A stretch of DNA of 61,925 nucleotides, taken from Sphingobacteriales bacterium. GTDB lineage: Bacteria > Bacteroidota > Bacteroidia > Chitinophagales > Chitinophagaceae. Below the pieces are notes generated by a model that saw only the letters and a program-made list of their open reading frames with translations, was not told the DNA's origin and searched no databases. The position numbers were made by a program, and so were the translations under genes. Location of the stretch: assembly GCA_016185185.1 (NCBI GenBank), contig JACPOD010000090.1, positions 1-61,925 on the forward strand. Direction: 5' to 3'. How positions within the stretch are numbered: the stretch's first letter is position 1; every line of letters begins with the position of its first letter. This document shows positions 10,703 to 18,138 of the stretch, piece after piece.

Positions 10703-11677
10703 TTAACTAATTAACCTCACTGCATCTTTTGCAAAATAAGTAGCAATCAAATCTGCCCCGGCCCTTTTAATAGAAGTCAGCACTTCTAATATCGCTTTGT
10801 CTTCATTAATCCATCCTTTGGCAGCCGCTGCTTTTATCATCGCATATTCACCACTAATATTATAAGCACTTACCGGAACATTCACCGCATTCTTTACATC
10901 ACGGATGATATCGAGATAACTCAATGCTGGTTTTACCATTACGATATCTGCTCCTTCCTCCACATCCATCAATGTTTCTTTTACGGCTTCAATGCGATTG
11001 CTGTAATCCATCTGGTAAGTTTTCTTATCTCCAAAACCGGGGGCACTATCCAATGCATCACGGAACGGGCCATAAAAACAAGAAGCATATTTAGCACTAT
11101 AACTCATGATACCCACATTTATAAAATTATTTTCTTCCAATCCTTTTCTTATCGCACCAATTCTTCCATCCATCATGTCACTGGGAGCTACCATATCGGC
11201 ACCTGCTTCTGCATGGCTGATACTCATCTTCACCAGAGCTTCTACCGTTTCATCATTTACAATCTGTCCATCTTTGACAATTCCATCATGTCCGTAAGAT
11301 GAGTACGGATCCAGTGCTACATCCGTCATCACATACATTTCCGGAACTGCCGCTTTAATAGCACGGATGCTGCGTTGCATCAGGCCGTCTTTATTCCATG
11401 CTTCTTTACCGGTATTATCTTTTAATTCATCTTTTGATTTGACGAACAGCAATACACTTTTTAATCCCATGCTCCAGAGTTCTTTTACTTCTTTCTCCGT
11501 TACATCCAGGCTATTGCGGTAATAACCGGGCATAGAAGTAATTTCTGTTTTTATGTTTTCTCCTTCATCAATAAATAAAGGAACAATAAAATCATTAGGA
11601 GTTAAATGAGTCTCACTCACTAAACTTCTGATTGTATCAGACTTTCTGGTAATCCGGTTTCTTCTTTGTAAATACAT
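10703..11677 (-). CDS. hemB: Delta-aminolevulinic acid dehydratase (porphobilinogen synthase)
   Basis: Condenses two 5-aminolevulinate molecules to porphobilinogen. The 324-residue protein has the Schiff-base lysine in VMVKPALSYLDIIRD and the downstream YNISGEYAMIKAAAAKGW block. The metal-site segment reads DVALDPYSSYGHDGIV. Zinc-type enzymes have a three-cysteine cluster there, so this looks like a magnesium/potassium-type HemB. The ATG is preceded by GGAGGGCTACT, an SD-like stretch supplied by the family A repeat at 11681-11750. Confidence 0.95.
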   Translation of the reverse strand: MYLQRRNRITRKSDTIRSLVSETHLTPNDFIVPLFIDEGENIKTEITSMPGYYRNSLDVTEKEVKELWSMGLKSVLLFVKSKDELKDNTGKEAWNKDGLMQRSIRAIKAAVPEMYVMTDVALDPYSSYGHDGIVKDGQIVNDETVEALVKMSISHAEAGADMVAPSDMMDGRIGAIRKGLEENNFINVGIMSYSAKYASCFYGPFRDALDSAPGFGDKKTYQMDYSNRIEAVKETLMDVEEGADIVMVKPALSYLDIIRDVKNAVNVPVSAYNISGEYAMIKAAAAKGWINEDKAILEVLTSIKRAGADLIATYFAKDAVRLIS

Positions 11678-11680
11678 AGT

Positions 11681-11750
11681 AGCCCTCCTTAATCCTCCCT
11701 AAAGAGAGGAGATTTAAGTTATTTAATAAGCCCCTTTAGGGGTTTGGGGT
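11681..11750. repeat. Family A inverted-repeat element between hemB and hemF
   Basis: Left arm 11681-11711 (AGCCCTCC...CCTCCCTAAAGAGAGG) and right arm 11728-11750 (AAGCCCCTTTAGGGGTTTGG) are diverged inverted copies with only about 16 bases between them. The right arm encodes the last eight residues and the stop of HemF (PQTPKGAY). The left arm sits directly before the hemB start codon. Confidence 0.7.
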
Positions 11751-12826
11751 ATCCAATTTCTTGGATGCAAACACACTTCCTGTAATTTATACTCTTCACT
11801 GCCAAATTTTGGCTGATAATTATATTCAAACCTCACTGTTGGCGGCAAACTCATCAGTATACTTTCAATCCTGCCATTGGTTTTTAATCCAAACAACGTA
11901 CCTCTATCATGCACTAAATTAAACTCCACATATCTTCCTCTTCTTATTTCCTGCCAATGCTTGTTTTCTTCAGTATAAGGAGTATTCTTTCTTCTTTCAA
12001 CAATAGGAATATAAGCATCAATAAAAGCATTGCCACAACGCTGACCAAAGTTCATCCAGAAGTCAGCCCCCTTCCGACTTCCCCCAATAGGGGAAGCCAA
12101 CTGCTCTCCAGCCTCACTTGTTGAAAAGTTTAAAGAATTATTGATATCCTGAATAAGCGGGGCTTGTGTGCCGGATTTTCCCCCTTTGGGGGAATTAAAG
12201 GGGGCTGGCCGCTGATAATCATAAAAAATTCCGCCAATTCCTCTTCTTTCTTTATTGCGATGCCAGTTCACAAAATAGTTATCGCATTCTTCTTTGAACT
12301 TAGGATAGAAGGAACTGTCAAACGCATCACAGGCATCTTTATAAGTTTGATGAAAATGTCTGGCATCTTCTTCAAACAAATAATAAGGAGTTAAGTCTGT
12401 ACCACCACCAAACCAACGGTCAATCACCTCCTCTTTTTCATTATACAATTCAAACATGCGGTAATTACAATGTACCGTTGGCACAAATGGATTCACCGGG
12501 TGAATCACCAAACTTAATCCGCAGGCAAACCATTTGGCGCCATTAATTTTTAATTGCGTCCGCATCGCATCCGTTACCTCACCATAAACAACAGAAGTAT
12601 TCACACCACCTTTTTCAAACACATTGCCATTGGCTATCACTCTTGTTTTGCCACCGCCACCTTCTGCTCTTTCCCATTTATCTTCAAAAAAAGTTGCCTT
12701 ACCATCAACGGCTTCCAGTGCAGCACAAATATTGTCCTGCAACTGATGTATGAATGCTATCCAAAGCCCCCTAACCCCCAAAGGGGGAAATGAAGATGAT
12801 TGCTCTGAGTTTATTTCTGTTGTCAT
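11723..12826 (-). CDS. hemF: Oxygen-dependent coproporphyrinogen III oxidase with repeat-derived insertions
   Basis: Decarboxylates coproporphyrinogen III to protoporphyrinogen IX using oxygen. Family blocks are clear: LQDNICAALEAVDGKATF, VHCNYRMFEL, WFGGGTDLTPYYLFEED, RRGIGGIFYDY, AYIPIVERRKNTPYTEE, RRGRYVEFNLVHDRGTLFGL and ESILMSLPPTVRFEYNYQP. At 367 residues it is about 65 longer than usual. The excess maps to family A repeats: an N-terminal part including SSFPPLGVRGLW, a 48-codon insert before ADFWMNFG, and the C-terminal PQTPKGAY. ATG chosen at 12826; the upstream codon at 12835 is TTG. Whether the enzyme is active is uncertain, although all family blocks remain in frame. Confidence 0.93.
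   Translation of the reverse strand: MTTEINSEQSSSFPPLGVRGLWIAFIHQLQDNICAALEAVDGKATFFEDKWERAEGGGGKTRVIANGNVFEKGGVNTSVVYGEVTDAMRTQLKINGAKWFACGLSLVIHPVNPFVPTVHCNYRMFELYNEKEEVIDRWFGGGTDLTPYYLFEEDARHFHQTYKDACDAFDSSFYPKFKEECDNYFVNWHRNKERRGIGGIFYDYQRPAPFNSPKGGKSGTQAPLIQDINNSLNFSTSEAGEQLASPIGGSRKGADFWMNFGQRCGNAFIDAYIPIVERRKNTPYTEENKHWQEIRRGRYVEFNLVHDRGTLFGLKTNGRIESILMSLPPTVRFEYNYQPKFGSEEYKLQEVCLHPRNWIPQTPKGAY
12064..12207. repeat. Family A element inserted in frame within hemF
   Basis: The element is bounded by perfect 10-bp inverted ends CAGCCCCCTT (12064-12073) and AAGGGGGCTG (12198-12207). Inside them are the self-complementary CCCCCAATAGGGG and CCCCCTTTGGGGG. Total length is exactly 144 bases, 48 codons. 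In the hemF frame it reads APFNSPKGGKSG...LASPIGGSRKGA without a stop. HemF homologues pass directly from the GGIFYDY block to the helix before AYIPIVERR, so this is extra sequence. Confidence 0.85.
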
Positions 12827-12906
12827 GTTAATCAATACACACTATAATTAAATAAGCAAGGATTGAGAAATGGCGTCCTCCCCTATTGGGGGAGTTAGAG
12901 GGGGCC
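12765..12906. repeat. Family A element spanning the hemE-hemF junction
   Basis: Left arm 12765-12788 (AGCCCCCTAACCCCCAAAGG...) lies inside the 5' coding part of hemF. Right arm 12875-12906 (...TTGGGGGAGTTAGAGGGGGC) overlaps the end of hemE. Spacing between outer ends is about 140 bases, close to the 144-base copy inside hemF. The element supplies the hemE stop (GGCCCCCTCTAA) and the hemF start codon at 12826 with about its first 20 codons. Confidence 0.8.
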
Positions 12907-13929
12907 GTATTCTTTCACTGCTTCCACAAATGCTTTGGCATGGTCAACCGGTACGTTGGGTGTAATACCATGACCAAGGTTAGCAATGTACCGCTGTGTG
13001 CCAAACGCATCAATCATTTCTTTCACCGCCTTTTTAATTTCAGAAATCGGCGCCAATAATTTTGCAGGGTCAAAATTACCCTGTATGGTGATTTTGTTTT
13101 GCGTTAATTCCCTGGCGAATTGCGGAGTGATACACCAGTCAATACCAACACCGCACGCAGCACTTTCACTAATGTCTTTTAATGCATACCAGCTTCCTTT
13201 GGGAAATAAAATCACCGGTGCATCTTCTTTCAATGCATCAGCAATCTGAAATAAATAGGGTAGAGCAAAAATTTTAAAATCAGCCGGACTTAATGAACCA
13301 GCCCAGCTATCAAACACCTGCACCGTATCAGCACCAGCTTTTGTTTGCGCTTTCAAATAATCAATAGTGATAGATGTTATCTTTTGCAATAATTGATGAG
13401 CTAATGCTGGTTGCGTATAAGCAAACTGTTTTGCTTTATCCCATGTTTTGCTTCCTTTACCCTCCACCATATAACAAAGAATGGTCCATGGGGCACCGGC
13501 AAAACCAATCAATGGCACACGACCATTAAGTTCTTTCTTGGTAAGTGACAAAGCATCACATACATATTTTAAACTTTCTTCGGCACCTGTTGTAATCAAC
13601 GCATCAATATCAGCTTGTGTTTTGATTGTTTTTGGTAAAGATGGTCCTTTACCTTCTTCCATCAACACTTCTACTCCCATTGCCTGCGGAATAACCAATA
13701 TATCACTGAAGATGATTGCTGCATCTACACCTACCTGATCAACAGGTTGTAAAGTAATTTCTGTTGCTAATTCCGGCGTTTTACAACGGGTGAAGAAATC
13801 ATATTTCTCCCGCAGTTTGATATAGTCAGGTAAATATCTTCCTGCCTGGCGCATCATCCATACCGGTGGTCGTTCTACTTTCTCTCCCCTGAGAGCTTTT
13901 AATAATAAATCGTTCTTGAGTTGGGTCAT
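12895..13929 (-). CDS. hemE: Uroporphyrinogen decarboxylase
   Basis: Removes four carboxyl groups from uroporphyrinogen III to give coproporphyrinogen III. The 344-residue protein has the N-terminal signature [46 protein letters not shown] and the C-terminal [14 protein letters not shown]. Start taken at the ATG at 13929 ([13 protein letters not shown]); the longer frame would begin with a TTG inside the family B repeat at 13943-13997. The stop codon lies in a family A repeat arm, so the gene is bracketed by repeats of both families. Confidence 0.95.
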   Translation of the reverse strand: MTQLKNDLLLKALRGEKVERPPVWMMRQAGRYLPDYIKLREKYDFFTRCKTPELATEITLQPVDQVGVDAAIIFSDILVIPQAMGVEVLMEEGKGPSLPKTIKTQADIDALITTGAEESLKYVCDALSLTKKELNGRVPLIGFAGAPWTILCYMVEGKGSKTWDKAKQFAYTQPALAHQLLQKITSITIDYLKAQTKAGADTVQVFDSWAGSLSPADFKIFALPYLFQIADALKEDAPVILFPKGSWYALKDISESAACGVGIDWCITPQFARELTQNKITIQGNFDPAKLLAPISEIKKAVKEMIDAFGTQRYIANLGHGITPNVPVDHAKAFVEAVKEYGPL

Positions 13930-13942
13930 TGCTTGTTTTTTT

Positions 13943-13997
13943 GTCAATGGTCAATAGTGAATAGTCAATAAAGTTTCATTGACTATTCACTATTCAC
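13943..13997. repeat. Family B heptad element between hemD and hemE
   Basis: Four 7-bp units on the plus strand (GTCAATG, GTCAATA, GTGAATA, GTCAATA; 13943-13970) face an inverted array (13978-13997). Only about seven bases separate them, so the region can form a stem of about 20 bp. The hemD stop codon TGA (13996-13994) is part of a GTGAATA unit of this element. Confidence 0.8.
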
Positions 13998-14695
13998 GAA
14001 AAATATTCCATCATCTTCCCCGCCAGGTTTTCTTTTCCCGGTTTATCGCTGATGATGATTTTGTTGTTACTAAATTTTTTTATAGCATTTGCTGTAGTGT
14101 TGCCAATGGCAAACAAAACCGTTTGTTCTTTTACTTTGTTGTTGCTGAAAAAACTATCCACCGCACTCGGACTAAAAAACAATATGCCATGATATTGTTT
14201 ATTAAGTTTATGAGGCACGGCAACTGTTTCATACACCACTATTTCATTTACTTCAATATCATTGTTTCTTAAAATATCCGGCAGTTCATCCCTGCGCTGG
14301 TCGCCACAAAAGAAAATCACTTCGTCATCGTATCCTTCTTCTACAATTAATTCAGCTAATTCAGCTGCAGAATTAGCGGTACCAGCAATGGATCCTTCCC
14401 CAAAATATTTTTTTGCCAGCTTCTGAGTGGTGTTACCGATACTGTAGATTCTCCAGTCAGGTTGTTGTTCCTGTAACTCATCGGCCACCGCTTCTACCGC
14501 ATTCATGCTCGTAAATACCACTGCTGCTGAATGCAGAAATGCATTTTCAATTTCCTGCTGTACTTCTATTGTATGAATTGCTTCTGTTTCAATAAACGAC
14601 AATACATCCGTTTCAATATTCAAACGCTTCGCTTCTTCTATCAGCGATTCATCGATTGGCCTTGTTGATAATATGGAAACTTTATTTTGATGCAT
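13994..14695 (-). CDS. hemD: Uroporphyrinogen-III synthase
   Basis: Closes and inverts ring D of hydroxymethylbilane to make uroporphyrinogen III. HemD is poorly conserved, but the 233-residue protein shows the two-domain pattern: ILSTRPIDESLIEEAKRLNIET at the start, AAVVFTSMNAVEAVADEL, YSIGNTTQKLAKKYF, VVYETVAVPHKL and GILFFSPSAVDSFF before TVLFAIGNTTANAIKKF. Its start overlaps the end of hemC by 14 bases, which supports the call. The last codon is followed by a stop provided by a family B repeat. A second HemD-like protein is encoded at 52584-53369. Confidence 0.88.
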   Translation of the reverse strand: MHQNKVSILSTRPIDESLIEEAKRLNIETDVLSFIETEAIHTIEVQQEIENAFLHSAAVVFTSMNAVEAVADELQEQQPDWRIYSIGNTTQKLAKKYFGEGSIAGTANSAAELAELIVEEGYDDEVIFFCGDQRRDELPDILRNNDIEVNEIVVYETVAVPHKLNKQYHGILFFSPSAVDSFFSNNKVKEQTVLFAIGNTTANAIKKFSNNKIIISDKPGKENLAGKMMEYFS

Positions 14696-15641
14696 TGCGA
14701 ATACTGTCTGCTATTTCTCTGCCACCTTTATTTAATAATTCATTGGCTGCTTTAATTCCTAATTCTCCGTCATCTCCAGCCCGAAGGCTGGAGCAAGTCA
14801 GCGAAATCTCCGATTTCGTTTTTCCATCAGGTGTTAAAATATTTCCTTTAAACACAATTTCCCCATCTACTACTTCGGCCAATGCACTAATGGGTGTTGA
14901 GCAACCACCCAATAATGTTCTTAGAAAATCCCTTTCAATTTTTGTGCACAAGGCTGTACCTCCATCATTAAAATTACCACAGGCATCTAAACAATAATTG
15001 TCATCTTCTCTGCACACCACCATTATTGCTCCTTGTGCCGGGGCAGGCAACATCCAATCTAATTCAATACTATTTTCCGGACGAAGATTGATTCTTTCCA
15101 AACCAGCGGCGGCAAATATGGCTCCGTACCAGTTGCTCTCTTCTACTTTTCTCAACCTGGTATTTACATTCCCTCTTAAATTTTCAATAGTATGATTGGG
15201 ATAGCGATTCAGCCACTGCGCTTTTCTTCTTATGCTGCTTGTAGCAATGGTCAATGGTGAATGGTGAATGGTGAAAAAATCATCTGTAGTATTTACATTG
15301 ACGATTGACCATTCACCATTCACCACAAACAAATCTTTATACGAAGCTCTTTTTAAAATAGCACCCTGCACAATTCCCTTTGGCAACTGCGTAGGCACAT
15401 CTTTCATGGAGTGAACCGCAATATCAATCTTATCATTCAGCAAAGCAATATCAAGGCTCCTGGTAAAAACGCCCTGTACACCCATTTCGTACAAAGGAGT
15501 TTTTAAATCAATATCACCTTCGCTTTTGATATAAACGAGTTCTGATTGATAACCATGTTCAGCCAATAATTCTTTCACCCGTGTAGCCTGCCACACAGCC
15601 AGTTGACTTTCCCTGGTTCCAATCCTGATTATTTTCTCCAT
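14682..15641 (-). CDS. hemC: Porphobilinogen deaminase (hydroxymethylbilane synthase)
   Basis: Polymerises four porphobilinogens into hydroxymethylbilane. The 319-residue protein begins IRIGTRESQLAVWQA and has DIAVHSMKDVPTQLP, SIRRKAQWLNRYPNH, LRGNVNTRL, PAPAQGAIMV and the dipyrromethane-attachment cysteine in LLGGCSTPISALAEV. Between KDLF and TSSIRR there are 28 residues where E. coli has about 18. This segment (VVNGEWSIVNVN...TIHHSPLTIA) is the translation of a family B repeat. Three bases separate it from hemA, and hemD overlaps its end, so translation is probably coupled. Confidence 0.95.
   Translation of the reverse strand: MEKIIRIGTRESQLAVWQATRVKELLAEHGYQSELVYIKSEGDIDLKTPLYEMGVQGVFTRSLDIALLNDKIDIAVHSMKDVPTQLPKGIVQGAILKRASYKDLFVVNGEWSIVNVNTTDDFFTIHHSPLTIATSSIRRKAQWLNRYPNHTIENLRGNVNTRLRKVEESNWYGAIFAAAGLERINLRPENSIELDWMLPAPAQGAIMVVCREDDNYCLDACGNFNDGGTALCTKIERDFLRTLLGGCSTPISALAEVVDGEIVFKGNILTPDGKTKSEISLTCSSLRAGDDGELGIKAANELLNKGGREIADSIRNASK
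15250..15326. repeat. Family B heptad element translated within hemC
   Basis: GTCAATG, GTGAATG, GTGAATG (15250-15270) face CATTGAC, GATTGAC, CATTCAC, CATTCAC (15296-15323) across a loop of about 25 bases. The hemC frame passes through both arms without a stop. The GTCAATC-type unit occurs just where another GTGAATG would have read TGA in frame. Confidence 0.85.
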
Positions 15642-15644
15642 GAA

Positions 15645-16880
15645 TTAATTAGTTCCCGTGGCAATGTACTCATTAATGGCTTCAATATAATAGCAGCCCT
15701 GCTGATTTTGTTCCCGCATTTTCACCGCCATGCCATTAATAACTTTTTGAATTTTTACTTTATCTTTTATTACGGGGTTAGAAGTATTTCTTGAAAAATA
15801 ACTGATGTATAAATTACAGTTATGAATTTGTTCGAGTTTTGTTTTCACTGCTTTCAGCACCGGAACATGACGGCGCATTTCGTGCCATTCCACAAACTCA
15901 TCCAAATGTTTGGCAATGATGGCCTTTGCCTTTGGCACTTCGGCCTGGCGTTTTAGCAATGTTTCATCTTTTATTTTAGAAAGCTCATCCACATTCACCA
16001 GTGTTACGTTTGGTAACAATTGAGCCGCTATTTCCACATTATGCGGAATAGATAAATCAATGATGAGTTTATTACCGGCATTGGCTACATGTGATTGTAA
16101 AATCACCGGTTCATTGGCATTGGTTGCCACCAATATAATATCTGATTGCTGTATTTGTTCAGTGAGTGATTCTGTTGATGCTGATTGCAAACCTAATTCA
16201 TCAGCTAATGAAACAGCTTTCTCATCGGTACGGTTAACAAGGGTAATGTTTCTTGTACCGAGATAATCCACCAAATTCTTACAAGTATTGCGACCAATCT
16301 TACCGGTACCCACCAGCAATATTTTTTTATCGCTGATGTTGCTGATATTTTCTTTGATGTATTGAACGGCAGCAAAAGAAACAGAAACGGTGCCGCCACT
16401 TAACTCCGTAGTGGTTTTAATTTCTTTGGATGATTGCAGCACATCACTGATCATCCGCTCCATGTATGCGCCAACAAAATTATTTTCTTTAGAAAGTTTT
16501 ACGGCCTGTTTTATCTGGCCCAAAATTTCATAGTCACCTAATATCTGTGAATCCAACCCTGCTGCTACATTGAATAAATGTTCAATCGCCTCTTTGCCCT
16601 GTTTGATGTAAGCCATCTCTAAAAAAGATTCCAGTGGCCCTTCTGTCTGGCCGCACAACAATCCGCAAAGCACCTGCGCATTTTCGGCAAAGCCATAAAT
16701 CTCTGTGCGGTTGCAGGTGGATAGAACAAAAAGCTCTTTTACGTTTACACCGGGAGCTATAGATAAGATGTTGCTGTACTGCTCCTGGCTGATGGCATAT
16801 AAACCCCTTACAGACGCATCACTTTTTTTGTAGTTGATACCGGCGATGAAGAAGTTTGCTATGTCTCTTTGCCTGTGCAT
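15645..16880 (-). CDS. hemA: Glutamyl-tRNA reductase
   Basis: Reduces glutamyl-tRNA to glutamate-1-semialdehyde, the committed step of C5 heme synthesis, using NADPH. Motifs: the catalytic-cysteine block LSTCNRTEIYGF, LFNVAAGLDSQILGDYEILGQIK, and the NADPH-binding ILLVGTGKIGRNTCKNL. Start placed at the ATG at 16880 (MHRQRDIANFFIAGINYKKSDASVRG) because a TAAATTTG promoter box lies at 16911-16904, inside the longer frame that opens at 16919. First gene of the hemA-C-D-E-F-B-L run; divergent from hemH. Confidence 0.94.
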   Translation of the reverse strand: MHRQRDIANFFIAGINYKKSDASVRGLYAISQEQYSNILSIAPGVNVKELFVLSTCNRTEIYGFAENAQVLCGLLCGQTEGPLESFLEMAYIKQGKEAIEHLFNVAAGLDSQILGDYEILGQIKQAVKLSKENNFVGAYMERMISDVLQSSKEIKTTTELSGGTVSVSFAAVQYIKENISNISDKKILLVGTGKIGRNTCKNLVDYLGTRNITLVNRTDEKAVSLADELGLQSASTESLTEQIQQSDIILVATNANEPVILQSHVANAGNKLIIDLSIPHNVEIAAQLLPNVTLVNVDELSKIKDETLLKRQAEVPKAKAIIAKHLDEFVEWHEMRRHVPVLKAVKTKLEQIHNCNLYISYFSRNTSNPVIKDKVKIQKVINGMAVKMREQNQQGCYYIEAINEYIATGTN

Positions 16881-16903
16881 TTTATTTGAATAGATAACGG
16901 GCA

Positions 16904-16911
16904 CAAATTTA
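16904..16911 (-). promoter_or_regulatory. Probable hemA promoter -7 box
   Basis: TAAATTTG on the minus strand, 23 bases before the hemA ATG at 16880. No clear TTG is found at the expected distance upstream, so the promoter may be weak or activator-dependent. Confidence 0.45.
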
Positions 16912-17051
16912 ATTTCCATTGCTAAGTTGAGCTAATTTTACTGTCATTGCAATGTCATTTGTACTGAATGATTGTTATCAGTAACTGAATTGAGTAAAAT
17001 CACTGACGAACTGGAAAACTAACTGGTATTAGTCGTAAATTTTCATTGGTG

Positions 17052-17073
17052 ATTGTGACAATTTCGTGACGAA
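17052..17073. promoter_or_regulatory. Two abutting 11-bp palindromes in the hemA-hemH divergent region
   Basis: ATTGTGACAAT (17052-17062) is followed directly by TTCGTGACGAA (17063-17073). Each is perfect around a central G and both share GTGAC. They lie about 30 bases upstream of the hemH -7 box and 140 bases from the hemA box, a plausible place for an operator controlling heme synthesis. The binding protein is unknown. Confidence 0.4.
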
Positions 17074-17102
17074 CAATGAACGATTTTACGATTGGAGGGT
17101 TA

Positions 17103-17110
17103 TAGTTTTG
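17103..17110 (+). promoter_or_regulatory. Probable hemH promoter -7 box
   Basis: TAGTTTTG ends 14 bases before the hemH ATG at 17125 and fits TAnnTTTG. A TTG at the standard distance is not evident, which again suggests help from an activator at the palindromes just upstream. Confidence 0.5.
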
Positions 17111-17124
17111 CAAACATTTCAATT

Positions 17125-18138
17125 ATGGCAAATAAGAAGGGAATAATATTGATGAACCTTGGTTCACCCGATTCAACAGCAGTAAAAGATGTGCGTCGTT
17201 ACCTCAATGAATTTTTGATGGATGAACGGGTGATTGATATATCTTACCTGGGACGTTTGTTATTGGTGAAAGGGATCATCGTTCCCTTTCGTGCCCCCAA
17301 GAGTGCACATGCTTACCGTACCATCTGGTGGAAAGAAGGCTCGCCTTTAATTGAACTCACCAAGCAATTACAAAAAGCAGTTCAGCAACAGGTAGATGCT
17401 CCCGTTACCATTGCAATGCGTTATGGTAAGCCCACTCCTAAAGCAGCCTATAAAGAATTATTGAGTAAAGTGGATGGATTAGAAGAAGTGATTTTATTCC
17501 CGTTATATCCGCATTACGCCATGAGCAGTTACGAAACAGCGGTTGAGTATATGAAGGAAGTACATGCGAAAGAAAAATACAATTTCAAACTCACTACTAT
17601 AAAGCCTTACTATAATAATCCTGATTATATAGAAGCAATGGCTGAAAACATGAAGACATATTTGGAAAAAGAATACGACCATATTTTATTCAGCTACCAT
17701 GGCGTACCCGGAAGGCATATAAAGAAAAGTGATATTACGGGTTGCCATTGTTTGCAAAAAGAAAATTGCTGTGATGTAGCATCACCGGTACACGATTTTT
17801 GCTATCGTCATCAATGTTTTACTACTACCAAATTAGTGACGGAGAAATTAAATATCCCGGCAAACAAATTCAGTATATCTTTTCAATCCAGGTTAGGAAA
17901 AGGCTGGTTAGAACCATTTACAGATATTCGCCTGGAGCAAATGCCCAAAGAAGGAATAAAAAAATTACTCATCATTTGTCCGGCATTTGTAAGCGATTGT
18001 TTGGAAACATTAGAAGAGATTGCCGAGCGGGGAAAAGAAACATTTATGGAAGCAGGTGGAGAAGAATATACGATGATCCCCTGTTTGAATGTGCATCCTC
18101 TGTGGGTAGCCACGATTGTAAAGTGGGTAAAGCAGTGA
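17125..18138 (+). CDS. hemH: Ferrochelatase
   Basis: Inserts ferrous iron into protoporphyrin IX, the last heme step. The 337-residue protein starts MANKKGIILMNLGSPDSTAVKDVRRYLNEFL. It has VIDISYLGRLLLVKGIIVPFRAPKSAHAY, the catalytic histidine in LFSYHGVPGRHIKKSD, SFQSRLGKGWLEPFTD and the second conserved block ICPAFVSDCLETLEEI. Several cysteines follow the SYHGVP motif; I make no claim about a cluster. The stop codon TGA (18136-18138) lies within the first GTGAATG unit of a family B repeat. Confidence 0.95.
   Translation: MANKKGIILMNLGSPDSTAVKDVRRYLNEFLMDERVIDISYLGRLLLVKGIIVPFRAPKSAHAYRTIWWKEGSPLIELTKQLQKAVQQQVDAPVTIAMRYGKPTPKAAYKELLSKVDGLEEVILFPLYPHYAMSSYETAVEYMKEVHAKEKYNFKLTTIKPYYNNPDYIEAMAENMKTYLEKEYDHILFSYHGVPGRHIKKSDITGCHCLQKENCCDVASPVHDFCYRHQCFTTTKLVTEKLNIPANKFSISFQSRLGKGWLEPFTDIRLEQMPKEGIKKLLIICPAFVSDCLETLEEIAERGKETFMEAGGEEYTMIPCLNVHPLWVATIVKWVKQ

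Noticed and set aside
13930-13947. A TTG start extending HemE by six residues
   Set aside because: The TTG lies in a repeat unit, and the ATG at 13929 matches the family N-terminus.
16920-17050. A heme- or iron-responsive Fur box between hemA and hemH
   Set aside because: No 19-bp inverted repeat resembling GATAATGATAATCATTATC was found; only short unrelated repeats such as two TGTCATT copies.
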